This document shows, piece by piece, positions 33,599 through 41,328 of a stretch of DNA of 64,000 nucleotides. Position numbers and translations under genes: made by a program. How positions within the stretch are numbered: position 1 is the first letter of the stretch; every line of letters starts with the position of its first letter. Source of the stretch: Streptomyces bathyalis (lineage in GTDB: Bacteria > Actinomycetota > Actinomycetes > Streptomycetales > Streptomycetaceae); NCBI RefSeq assembly GCF_015910445.1, contig NZ_CP048882.1, positions 6,817,501-6,881,500 of the forward strand, read 5' to 3'. A model generated the notes under the pieces. It was not told the DNA's origin, did not search any database, and worked only from the letters and a program-made list of their open reading frames with translations.

Positions 33599-35582
33599 GG
33601 TCCGGCAGCCGCAGCGTGGACAGATCGTCCCGCGTGGGGGTGCCCGGATAGGTGGACAGGCGCAGATCGCGGTAGGCGCAGCTCTTCTCGTACAGGGTGC
33701 GCAGGAAGCGGCCGTTGCCCAGCTCGTCGACCCATCCCTGATCGACGACGTGGCCGCTGATGCTGCGCATCTCCTCCAGGCTCTCCTCGTCCCACACGTC
33801 GCCGTTCTCGGCGGCGAGCACCTCACCGATCGCTGTCAGCTCCAGCGGACGGTAGCTGGGGAAGTCGACGCGCGTCGTGAAGCGTGAGGAGAGGCCCGGG
33901 TTGGTGGCCAGCAGCCTGTCCATGCCCTCCCGGTAACCGGCGAGGATCACCACGAGTTGGTCCCGGTTGTCCTCGGCGCGCTTCAGCAGCACCTGCAGCG
34001 CCTCGTCGCCGTACGCGTCGCCCTTGCTGTAGCCGGAGTTGGACAGGGCGTACGCCTCGTCGACGAAGAGCACACCGCCCATGGCCGAGTCGATGAGCTC
34101 GTTCGCCTTCACGGCCGTCTGGCCGAGGAACTCGCCCACGAGATCGGCCCGTTGGGCCTCCACGAGATGGTCTCCGCCCAAGAGTCCCAGCGCGTAGAAC
34201 GCGCGGCCGAGTATGCGTGCCACGGTTGTCTTGCCCGTGCCGGAGGGGCCCGAGAAGACGAAGTGCCGCTTCGGCGGCTGCACCGGCAGCCCCTGGGCCG
34301 CGCGCAGCCGCGCCATGTGCAGCTGGGCCGACAGCGCACGCACCTGGCGCTTGACCGGCTCCAGGCCCACCATCCGCTCCAGCTCGTCCAGCGCCTGCGC
34401 GAGCAGCACCGGGTCGGACGGGCCGGTCAGCACACGGTCGGCCGCGTCGCCGGCGGTGTGCGGCACCATCCGGTCCCGTACGGCGTCCGAGTCGACCCGC
34501 ACCGGCTCCGCCGGATCTCCCGAATCCTCCAGGCGCAGCGCGTCGGCGCCCGGGTCGATGTCCGGGTCGGCGCTCTCCGCCGGGTCCGGCACGCCGGGTC
34601 CGCCCGGCCCGTCGAGGCCGGCGGTGGCCGGGACGCCACCGGGCCCGGTGTCAGCGGCGGAGGCTTCGGCGGCTGCCTCGGCCGCGTCCATCCCGGGATC
34701 GAAAGTGCCGTCCATGCCCTCGAGGCCGTCCTGCCCCACCCGGCCGCCGGCGCCGGTGTCGGTGCCCGCGAGGGTGACGGCCGCGGCCAGGTCGCCGGTG
34801 TCGCCGAGGCCGTCGCCCTCGGCGATGGTGGTCAGGCGCGCGGCGGTGTCCATGAAGGCCGGGTCGATGCGGTGCACCGCGCGGTACAGCGGCAGGGCGG
34901 CGGCGCTGCGTCCGGTGCCCTCACGGGCGCGCGCGAGCCAGTAGCGCAGCTCCTTGCGCTGCGGCTGCTCGCTGCGGCAGCGCATGAGGGCGGCGGCCAG
35001 CAGAGGCTCAGCCTGCCCGTACATCTCCAGGCGCACCCGGGCCATCCCCGCGAAGAGGCCCGCCTCTATGCCCAGCAGCGCGTCGTCGACGAGAGGTTCG
35101 GTGTGCGCGACGAGACGCTCCCAGTCCTTCGCGAGGTACGCCCGGCAGGCGTGCAGGAACCGCACCTGCGGATCGGTCTCCACGGGAGGGCAGTCGGCGA
35201 GCGCCCTGTCGAGTTCCGCGACGTGCCGCCCGTCCAGCCAGTGCGACGCGTGCGCCAGCAGCAGATCACGTTCGCTCTCCAGCACCGGCTGCACCCACCA
35301 GCCCAGCCAGTACCAGGAGTTGAGGTTGCGGGCGTGACGTGCGCGCTGCTCACCGAAGCGGTTGCGGTTGTGGTACATGCGCAGCAGGGCCGTCGCCGTG
35401 TCCGCGCGCAGCGCGTGCAGCCCCAGCCAGCCGTCGGCCATGCCGGGATCGAGCCGCACCGCCGTGTGGAACTCCTCCTCGGCCTGGGCGTACTGACCCA
35501 CGGTGTAGGCGTCGACGCCCCGCAGCCAGGCAAGGTCGGCAGGGGTGTGCAGATGCGGGCCGCCCTGCGTGCCGTAATCCAT
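33519..35582 (-). CDS. EccA-like CbxX/CfxQ AAA+ ATPase
   Basis: A 687-residue cytosolic ATPase. The N-terminal half is a TPR-like helical region (AEEEFHTAVRLDPGMADGWLGLHALRAD). A disordered Asp/Gly/Pro linker follows at about residues 285-385. The C-terminal CbxX/CfxQ AAA+ module has Walker A GPSGTGKTT and Walker B GGVLFVDEAYAL. This order matches EccA of type VII secretion, but no other ESX gene is in the window, so it is an orphan here. The ATG at 35582 (GTGGGGGA upstream) is preferred over the in-frame GTG at 35594. Confidence 0.88.
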   Translation of the reverse strand: MDYGTQGGPHLHTPADLAWLRGVDAYTVGQYAQAEEEFHTAVRLDPGMADGWLGLHALRADTATALLRMYHNRNRFGEQRARHARNLNSWYWLGWWVQPVLESERDLLLAHASHWLDGRHVAELDRALADCPPVETDPQVRFLHACRAYLAKDWERLVAHTEPLVDDALLGIEAGLFAGMARVRLEMYGQAEPLLAAALMRCRSEQPQRKELRYWLARAREGTGRSAAALPLYRAVHRIDPAFMDTAARLTTIAEGDGLGDTGDLAAAVTLAGTDTGAGGRVGQDGLEGMDGTFDPGMDAAEAAAEASAADTGPGGVPATAGLDGPGGPGVPDPAESADPDIDPGADALRLEDSGDPAEPVRVDSDAVRDRMVPHTAGDAADRVLTGPSDPVLLAQALDELERMVGLEPVKRQVRALSAQLHMARLRAAQGLPVQPPKRHFVFSGPSGTGKTTVARILGRAFYALGLLGGDHLVEAQRADLVGEFLGQTAVKANELIDSAMGGVLFVDEAYALSNSGYSKGDAYGDEALQVLLKRAEDNRDQLVVILAGYREGMDRLLATNPGLSSRFTTRVDFPSYRPLELTAIGEVLAAENGDVWDEESLEEMRSISGHVVDQGWVDELGNGRFLRTLYEKSCAYRDLRLSTYPGTPTRDDLSTLRLPDLMQAYGEVLSGRGPDGPRPDPPPPLS

Positions 35583-35907
35583 CACGTCCCCCACGAAACG
35601 TCCCCCGTCATCCGCCGACGGCCCGCCCGCCTATCTCCGGGGGCCCTGTCCCCGAAGTCCCGGCGCCGGGCAGCCGGATGAGGTGTGGGACGAACGTCCG
35701 TACTCCTGGCGGGACTTGAGGCTCGTTGACCCTGGTTTGCCCGATGTCCAGCTTCCCTACGCATCGTACCTGCGAGATCGTCCCGGCCGAAGGGTGGTGC
35801 ACGCGGTACGGAAGGAGCCGGTGGGAGATATCGGTGCGGTCAGGTTCGGTCACATACGGTGAACCACGCCGGGCCACGGGACGCGGTGGGAGCGGAGGAA
35901 GACAGAA

Positions 35908-35945
35908 CGAAGCCCCCGATCACGGGGGAACAACCGGGGGCTTCG
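35908..35945 (-). terminator. Hairpin terminator after the uridine-kinase-like gene
   Basis: An 11-bp perfect stem, CGAAGCCCCCG (35908-35918) with CGGGGGCTTCG (35935-35945), closes a 16-nt loop. On the minus strand it is followed by TTCTGTCTTCC, a weak pyrimidine tract, and it lies 142 nt beyond the minus-strand gene ending at 36087. The rest of the 35583-36086 gap holds no gene that I can support. Confidence 0.55.
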
Positions 35946-36086
35946 CGTCTGCAGGCGACCTGTACAGACCGCCTGTTGGAAAAGTAATTCCTGTGAGGCT
36001 CCCGGGTCAAGCGGCCCCGGTGGCCGGTACCTGAAGGAGCGGCTGGAAACCCCCAACGGGTAACCGAGCGTGAGGAGTTGGGACTG

Positions 36087-36806
36087 TCAGCGGCCTCCCG
36101 CAGGCCCCTCCCGCACCTCGAATCCCAGCTCTCCCTGACGCACCACGTAATTCGCAGACGAATACGAGGGGTCCTCCGCGAAATGCGCTTTCTCGCTGCG
36201 CATCCATGCATCCCAGAAATCCGCCAGCGCCTCGCCGTCCCGCATCCGGCCACGTCGCCACGCGTCCTGCGGCGCCATGTCCATCCACATCAGGCAGGCC
36301 AGACGCGGACGCAGCGAGCGGCGGCCCGCCCCGACGCCCTCGACGAGGACCACGGGTTCGGGCGGCAGCGGCGTCCACGCGTCCGCGTCCGCGGGGAAGG
36401 CGGCCCGCGTCCAGTCGTACGCCGCGTAGTGCGCCGTGCGCCCCTGCGAGAGGGGGGTGAGCACCTGTTCGGTGAGACGTCCGGTCCAGTCGAAGAAGGC
36501 GTCGTGACTGGCCAGATCGTCCAGATGCAGCACGGGGGCCCCGCCGAGGGCGGCGGAGAGCCGGCCGGCGAAGGTCGTCTTGCCCGACCCCGCGTGGCCG
36601 TCCACGCCGACCAGCCGCACGGGCCCGCACGAGGGCGGCAGATCCCGGAGCAGAGCGGCGGTCGCGGTGAGGGAGACGTCCGGGCCGGGCGTCGCGGCGG
36701 CAGAGGACGAGTCAGAAGCGGTGTGCGGCGCGACAGCGGAGCGAGCGCCGGGTATGGAAGGAACCGCGCACTCCGAAGCGCCGGGGGAACGGTCGGGCCT
36801 GGACAC
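36087..36806 (-). CDS. Uridine-kinase-like P-loop protein
   Basis: A 239-residue P-loop NTPase with Walker A GHAGSGKTT (Gly70 to Thr78), an LHLDDLASHDAFFDW substrate-site segment and VVLVEGVGAGRRSLRP as the later strand. The first 45 residues are a disordered Ser/Ala/Pro-rich leader, so a later start is possible. Such proteins are annotated as uridine kinases in actinomycetes, but the core is shorter than true Udk and the phosphate acceptor is unproven. Confidence 0.8.
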   Translation of the reverse strand: MSRPDRSPGASECAVPSIPGARSAVAPHTASDSSSAAATPGPDVSLTATAALLRDLPPSCGPVRLVGVDGHAGSGKTTFAGRLSAALGGAPVLHLDDLASHDAFFDWTGRLTEQVLTPLSQGRTAHYAAYDWTRAAFPADADAWTPLPPEPVVLVEGVGAGRRSLRPRLACLMWMDMAPQDAWRRGRMRDGEALADFWDAWMRSEKAHFAEDPSYSSANYVVRQGELGFEVREGPAGGR

Positions 36807-36867
36807 CCGACCAGCCTACGGTCACACCGCGGATGTCCCGCCGCGCCGGCGTCGCCACTGGTCCACT

Positions 36868-36877
36868 CCAATATTGG
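36868..36877. promoter_or_regulatory. CCAATATTGG palindrome before the peptidase gene
   Basis: A perfect 10-bp palindrome 102 nt upstream of the C39-like peptidase start. CCAATACTGG at 41306-41315, upstream of the secreted GH5 gene, differs at one base, so a shared regulator is conceivable. Confidence 0.3.
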
Positions 36878-36978
36878 TGCGTGCGTCCCAGCCGGAGCGG
36901 TGGCCCGGTGGGCGCCGGAGCGGGGATAGTGGCACTCTGACGCGCACCTGCCGCATGGGAACCGAGGTTGAGGGATCT

Positions 36979-38355
36979 ATGGCCATGAACAGCAGACCCA
37001 CCACGCGCCGTACCGTACTCGCCGCCGCCGTCGCCGCGGCGGCCATGGCAACCGCCCCGCCCGCCTCGGCGGCAGGTCTGGCCGGCAGGCCCGGCCGAGC
37101 GGCAGCCGAAAAGTCGAAGATCTCGCTGCACAGCTGGAACACCAAGCGCGACTGGGAGGCGGGCAAGGCCGAGGGCACGCGCGTGGTGGGGCGTGGCCGC
37201 CCCGCCGTCGTCTTCGAGACCCCGCAGGGCACCGCCAAGTACAAGGACCCGCACACCGGCGAGAGCGCCACCTGGGAGTACGCCACCTGGACCTCGCCGC
37301 TGCAGTCCGCCGGGGTGGCCGCGGGTGAAGTCATCGCCTCGTGGAACGCGCACACTCCGAAGGGCACCTGGCTGCGCGTCGAACTCGAGGGCCGCTACTC
37401 CGACGGCACGAAGACGCCCTGGTACACGATGGGCATCTGGACCGCAGGCGACGGCAAGGACGTGCCGCGGCGCACCTCCGTCGACGACCAGAGCGACGGC
37501 AAGTCCAGCGTGTGGACGGACACTCTCGCCATCGACGACCTCGACAGCGACCTGCGTCTGATCGCCTACAAGCTGCGCGTCACGCTCTACCGGGCGCTGG
37601 CCAGCGGGGCGAAGCCGGCCGTGTGGCGGCTGAGCGCGATGAGTTCGGACGTTCCCGACCGCTTCGAGGTCCCGGCGTCCAAGCCCGGCCCCGGCCGCGG
37701 TATCGAACTGGAGGTTCCGCGCTTCTCGCAGGAGGTGCACAAGGGCCGGTACCCCGAGTACGACAACGGCGGTGAGGCCTGGTGCAGCCCGACCTCGTCG
37801 ACGATGATCCTCGAGTACTGGGGCCGCACGCCGTCCAAGAAGGACCTGGAGTGGGTCGACCCCGACTTCACGGACCCGCAGGTGTGTCACGCGGCGCGCT
37901 ACACCTTCGACTACCAGTACGAGGGCTGCGGCAACTGGCCCTTCAACGCGGCCTATGCGGCGACCTACCGCGACATGGAGGCTGTGGTCACCCGACTGGG
38001 GAGCCTCACCGACGTCGAGCGGCTGGTGGCGGCGGGGATTCCCGTCATCACCTCGCAGTCCTTCATCGAGTCGGAGCTGGACGGCGCCGGTTACGGCACG
38101 GCCGGGCATCTGATGACCGTCATCGGCTTCACGCAGGACGGCGACATCATCGCCAACGACCCTGCCTCCGAAGACAACGACGCCGTGCGTCACATCTACA
38201 AGCGCAGGCAGTGGGAGAACATCTGGCTGCGCACCAAGCGCAAGGACGCGGACGGCAAGGTCAAGTCCGGTACGGGCGGCGTGTGTTACCTCTACTTCCC
38301 GACCAGCCTGTCGGCCGGGCAGCGCAAGGTCCTCCGCGACCTCGGCATCCGCTGA
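36979..38355 (+). CDS. Tat-secreted C39-family-like peptidase
   Basis: A 458-residue exported protein. The N-terminus RPTTRRTVLAAAVAAAAMA...PPASA is a twin-arginine signal peptide with cleavage expected near residue 31. A beta-rich domain covers about residues 45-225. The C-terminal papain-like C39_2 domain follows, with catalytic Cys269 (GGEAWCSPTS), His377 (GTAGHLMTVIGF) and Asp394 (IIANDPAS). It lacks an ABC transporter, so it is not a bacteriocin-leader peptidase of the PCAT type but a free extracellular enzyme. The ATG at 36979 follows GAGGG; an ATG at 36985 is also possible. Confidence 0.9.
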   Translation: MAMNSRPTTRRTVLAAAVAAAAMATAPPASAAGLAGRPGRAAAEKSKISLHSWNTKRDWEAGKAEGTRVVGRGRPAVVFETPQGTAKYKDPHTGESATWEYATWTSPLQSAGVAAGEVIASWNAHTPKGTWLRVELEGRYSDGTKTPWYTMGIWTAGDGKDVPRRTSVDDQSDGKSSVWTDTLAIDDLDSDLRLIAYKLRVTLYRALASGAKPAVWRLSAMSSDVPDRFEVPASKPGPGRGIELEVPRFSQEVHKGRYPEYDNGGEAWCSPTSSTMILEYWGRTPSKKDLEWVDPDFTDPQVCHAARYTFDYQYEGCGNWPFNAAYAATYRDMEAVVTRLGSLTDVERLVAAGIPVITSQSFIESELDGAGYGTAGHLMTVIGFTQDGDIIANDPASEDNDAVRHIYKRRQWENIWLRTKRKDADGKVKSGTGGVCYLYFPTSLSAGQRKVLRDLGIR

Positions 38356-38385
38356 GCCCGGCCGGTCCGGACCCGGTTCCCACGC

Positions 38386-38409
38386 GGGCGGCGGCACCGG
38401 CCGCCGCCC
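38386..38409 (+). terminator. Hairpin terminator after the peptidase gene
   Basis: A perfect 10-bp stem, GGGCGGCGGC (38386-38395) with GCCGCCGCCC (38400-38409), around the 4-nt loop ACCG, 31 nt after the stop. The remainder of the 38356-38682 gap shows no gene. Confidence 0.55.
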
Positions 38410-38682
38410 GAGGCGAGTTCGACGCCGGGAATCCGCGAGGCGGCCGGGTGCCGGTCGGCACCTGGACGAGCATCTGCACCCGATCCGCCGAGCGCGGGCG
38501 CGTGTGAGATCCACCGCAGCGCCGGACGGAACGGGCCGATCCGGGGCACCATCGGCTCAGTTGATCCGGTGAGGTGGACAGGGCGGGGGCCGCGGTGCTG
38601 GCGAACTCGGTTGGTGTGGGCGGGCCATGGCGGCACCCGGGAACTCCTCTTTCTCGCCCCGGTTCCGGGAACTCTCAGCCCG

Positions 38683-40047
38683 ATGAGGCGTGTGCGCCCG
38701 GTGAGTGAATCACGCGGGGGCGGCCCGGGACGCAGGACCGTGGTGACCGCCGGTCTCTCGGTTGCGGCCGGAGGGATCGCCGGTGGCGGGCGGAGTCGCG
38801 GGGCCCACCGGGCGGCGGGACCGGGCGCCGTTCCCGAGCCGGTGTCCCTTCTCCGTACGTCGTGGTCGAGGGACCCGTTCGCCCGGGGCTCGTACTCCTT
38901 CCTCGCCCCGAGCCCGCTCGGGGCGAAGGCGCGGACACTGCTCGCCGCACCCCTGAACGGACGTCTGCATTTCGCGGGGGAGGCCTGCTCGTCCGAGGCT
39001 CCGGCCACGGCCCACGGAGCGCTGGAAAGCGGACGGCGTGCCGCCGTGGAGATCATCCGCAGTGACCGTGCGGGGCGGCGCGTGGTGGTGATCGGTGCGG
39101 GCTTCGCCGGTCTGGGCTGCGCCCGCGAACTGGCGGACGAGGGCTACGAGGTGACCGTTCTGGAAGCCCGTGACCGTGTCGGCGGCCGCGTCCGGACCCG
39201 GCGGATCGCCGGCGTCCCGGCCGAGATGGGTGCCTCCTGGATCCACGGCTCCCAGGGCAACGTGATGACGCGTGTGCTGCGGCAGAGCGGTGGCCGTGGC
39301 CGCGAGTTCGACTACGACAGCGTCACCGGGCGCGATGCCGCCGCCGTGGCCGAACTCGGCCGTCACCGCAGGAAGCTCGACGACGTCGAGGAGCCGGACA
39401 CCACTCCGGTCTCCGCGGTCCTTCCCCGGTCGCCTTCGGCCGCCCTGCGCTACGCGGCCAACGTCCACTACACCCAGGAGTACGCCGCCGACCCCGACCG
39501 GCTCGCCGTGAGCGCGGAGTGGGAGGGCCGTGAGCTGCGAGGGCCCGATCTGCTGCTGCCGGAGGGCTACGACCGTCTGATCGCCCAGGTCCGCGGTGAG
39601 CTTCCCGTGCGTACCGGGGCCGTCGTGACCTCAGTGCGCCACAACTCCGAAGGGGCCGCGGTCAGGGTGAGGAACGGTCCGCAGGTCGAAGCCGACCACG
39701 CCGTGGTCACCGTCCCGGTCGGTGTACTGAAGGCCGGGACGCTCGCGTTCGACCCGCCTCTGCCGCCGGTGAAGTCGCAGGCCCTCGAAGCGCTCGGCAG
39801 CGGGCTGCTCGACAAGCTCTGGCTGGAGTTCCCCTACGTCTTCTGGGACCGGAACGTCGATGTCATCGAGTTCTTCGACCGCGAGGAACCGGGACTGTGG
39901 TCCTGGTGGGTCAACGGCTGGAAGGTCTTCGGCGAACCCGTGCTCCTTGGCTTCAACGCGGGCAGGACGGCCCAGAGTCTGGCCCGGGCTTCCGACGACG
40001 CGGTCCTCGCCAGCTGTATGAAGGCGCTCCGCGGCATGCGCCGGTAG
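38683..40047 (+). CDS. Circularly permuted, Tat-exported flavin amine oxidase
   Basis: A 454-residue FAD-dependent amine oxidase with its domain order rearranged. Residues 11-45 look like a Tat signal peptide (GRRTVVTAGLSVAAGGIAGGG). Residues 49-126 are the segment that normally ends the family: RTSWSRDPFARGSYSF, then GRLHFAGEACSSEAPATAHGALESGRRAA. Only then comes the FAD Rossmann start, VVVIGAGFAGLGCARELADEGYEVTVLEARDRVGGR (GxGxxG at 138-143), and the substrate domain. The protein stops at DDAVLASCMKALRGMRR, just where the usual C-terminal segment would begin. Nothing is duplicated or missing, so it is probably functional. A GTG at 38701 is an alternative start. The substrate is unknown. Confidence 0.85.
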   Translation: MRRVRPVSESRGGGPGRRTVVTAGLSVAAGGIAGGGRSRGAHRAAGPGAVPEPVSLLRTSWSRDPFARGSYSFLAPSPLGAKARTLLAAPLNGRLHFAGEACSSEAPATAHGALESGRRAAVEIIRSDRAGRRVVVIGAGFAGLGCARELADEGYEVTVLEARDRVGGRVRTRRIAGVPAEMGASWIHGSQGNVMTRVLRQSGGRGREFDYDSVTGRDAAAVAELGRHRRKLDDVEEPDTTPVSAVLPRSPSAALRYAANVHYTQEYAADPDRLAVSAEWEGRELRGPDLLLPEGYDRLIAQVRGELPVRTGAVVTSVRHNSEGAAVRVRNGPQVEADHAVVTVPVGVLKAGTLAFDPPLPPVKSQALEALGSGLLDKLWLEFPYVFWDRNVDVIEFFDREEPGLWSWWVNGWKVFGEPVLLGFNAGRTAQSLARASDDAVLASCMKALRGMRR

Positions 40048-40102
40048 CCCGCCACGCCCCGGGCGGACGGGACCGGTGAGGGACCGGGACCGGAGTCCTC
40101 GA

Positions 40103-41077
40103 CTACGTCCACGGCAGGGTGGCCCTGTGCTGCCAGTACGCGGTCGCCGTCTCCGCCATGGACGACAGCGCCTCCACGTCGCCGGGCGTCAGGTGGGCGC
40201 CGGACGCCGAGATGTTGTCGTTGAGCTGGCCCGTCGTGGCGGCGCCGGAGAGGACGATGCCCGCCCAGGGCTGATGCAGGACGGCGGCCAGAGCCAGGGC
40301 GTCCGTGGTGGTGCCGGTCTCCCTCGCGAGGTGGCCGAGGGGTGAGTGAGCCGCCTCCTGTGCGAGACGGCCGTTGGCGAGGGCCTCCTTGACGATGACG
40401 GTGCGTCCCGCGTCGTGCGCCTCCGCGAGCGCGGGCCCGGCCGACGGTTCGAGCAGGTTGTACGTGGCCTGGACGCTGGAGAAGAGCGGGATGCCCTCCA
40501 CCTCGACGGAGAGCGCCGAGCGGATGGCGGCTGCCTGTTCGGGCCCGCTCGTGGACAGTCCGATGGTGACGCCCTCGGCGGCGAGACCGGCGAGTTCGTC
40601 CTGCAGCGCGCGATCGGTGAGGACGGGGCTGCCCGGCGTCACGGAGTGGACCTGGTACAGGTCGAGGCGGCTGCCGAGAAGGCGCCGCGTCTCGGCCAGT
40701 TGGCGCTCGAAGGTGGCCCGGCTGTGGTCCTTGACCTCGTGCACCTTCGCGTCGGTGCGCCACTCGCCGGTGTACGTGTAGCCCCACTTGCTGCCGATCA
40801 CGACGTCGTCGCTCCGGGAGCGGCTCCGCAGCCACTCGGCAAGGAACTCCTCCGACCTGCCGTAGGAGCGGGCCACGTCGAAGTACCGCACCCCGTGGGC
40901 GTATGCCGCGTCGAGCACTTCGTGGGAGCGGGTCTCCATCGCCTCGACCGTCCGGTCGGCGGGCAGATCCGACTCCCGTCCCAGGGTGATGTAGGCCGGA
41001 CGTCCCAGAGCGGCCAGGCCGAGCCCGATCCGGGTGGCCGGGGTGGCGGCGTGAAGGTCGAAAGGCACGGGCGGCAT
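40103..41077 (-). CDS. Aldo/keto reductase
   Basis: A 324-residue TIM-barrel NADPH-dependent oxidoreductase. The catalytic tetrad is recognisable as Asp in RYFDVARSYG, Tyr in the same motif, Lys in VVIGSKWGYTYTGEW and His in LYQVHSVTPGS. It is close to bacterial AKRs annotated as D-threo-aldose dehydrogenase-like or general aldehyde reductases. It faces the permuted amine oxidase convergently with 55 nt between. The ATG is behind GGAGGATGCC. The physiological substrate is unknown. Confidence 0.92.
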   Translation of the reverse strand: MPPVPFDLHAATPATRIGLGLAALGRPAYITLGRESDLPADRTVEAMETRSHEVLDAAYAHGVRYFDVARSYGRSEEFLAEWLRSRSRSDDVVIGSKWGYTYTGEWRTDAKVHEVKDHSRATFERQLAETRRLLGSRLDLYQVHSVTPGSPVLTDRALQDELAGLAAEGVTIGLSTSGPEQAAAIRSALSVEVEGIPLFSSVQATYNLLEPSAGPALAEAHDAGRTVIVKEALANGRLAQEAAHSPLGHLARETGTTTDALALAAVLHQPWAGIVLSGAATTGQLNDNISASGAHLTPGDVEALSSMAETATAYWQHRATLPWT

Positions 41078-41294
41078 CCTCCGGTGAGCTGGTCCGGGCA
41101 GGGCGGCGTCACCGTACCCGAATTGAAGCTGTGGCCCTGCGGACGCGGCCGCCGTCGGGTTGGGTTGATCGTGGGGCCGCGGGCAACGGTGCGCGGGGAG
41201 TGGGCACTTCGGCCTCGGCGCGCCGCCACCGCCGGGCCCGGCTCGCGTCTGTCCCCGGTACGGCGTTCCGGCACCGCACCCCGGGCGTACACGG

Positions 41295-41315
41295 ATTGGA
41301 CCGTACCAATACTGG
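41295..41315. promoter_or_regulatory. ATTGG-N6-CCAAT dyad before the GH5 gene
   Basis: ATTGG (41295-41299) and CCAAT (41306-41310) form a short inverted repeat. The right half extends to CCAATACTGG, nearly the same as the palindrome at 36868-36877. It lies 14-34 nt before the start, where binding could block transcription or translation. Confidence 0.3.
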
Positions 41316-41328
41316 GAAGCGTGTGCTC

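Noticed and set aside
35583..36086. Possible tRNA or small gene in the gap between the EccA-like and uridine-kinase-like genes
   Set aside because: No cloverleaf with T-arm and anticodon could be built, and the open frames there lack ribosome sites and coding bias; only the hairpin at 35908-35945 is supported.
38356..40047. Interpretation of the amine oxidase as a frameshifted or truncated pseudogene
   Set aside because: The frame is open throughout, all conserved segments are present once, and the signal peptide is intact; only their order differs from the family.
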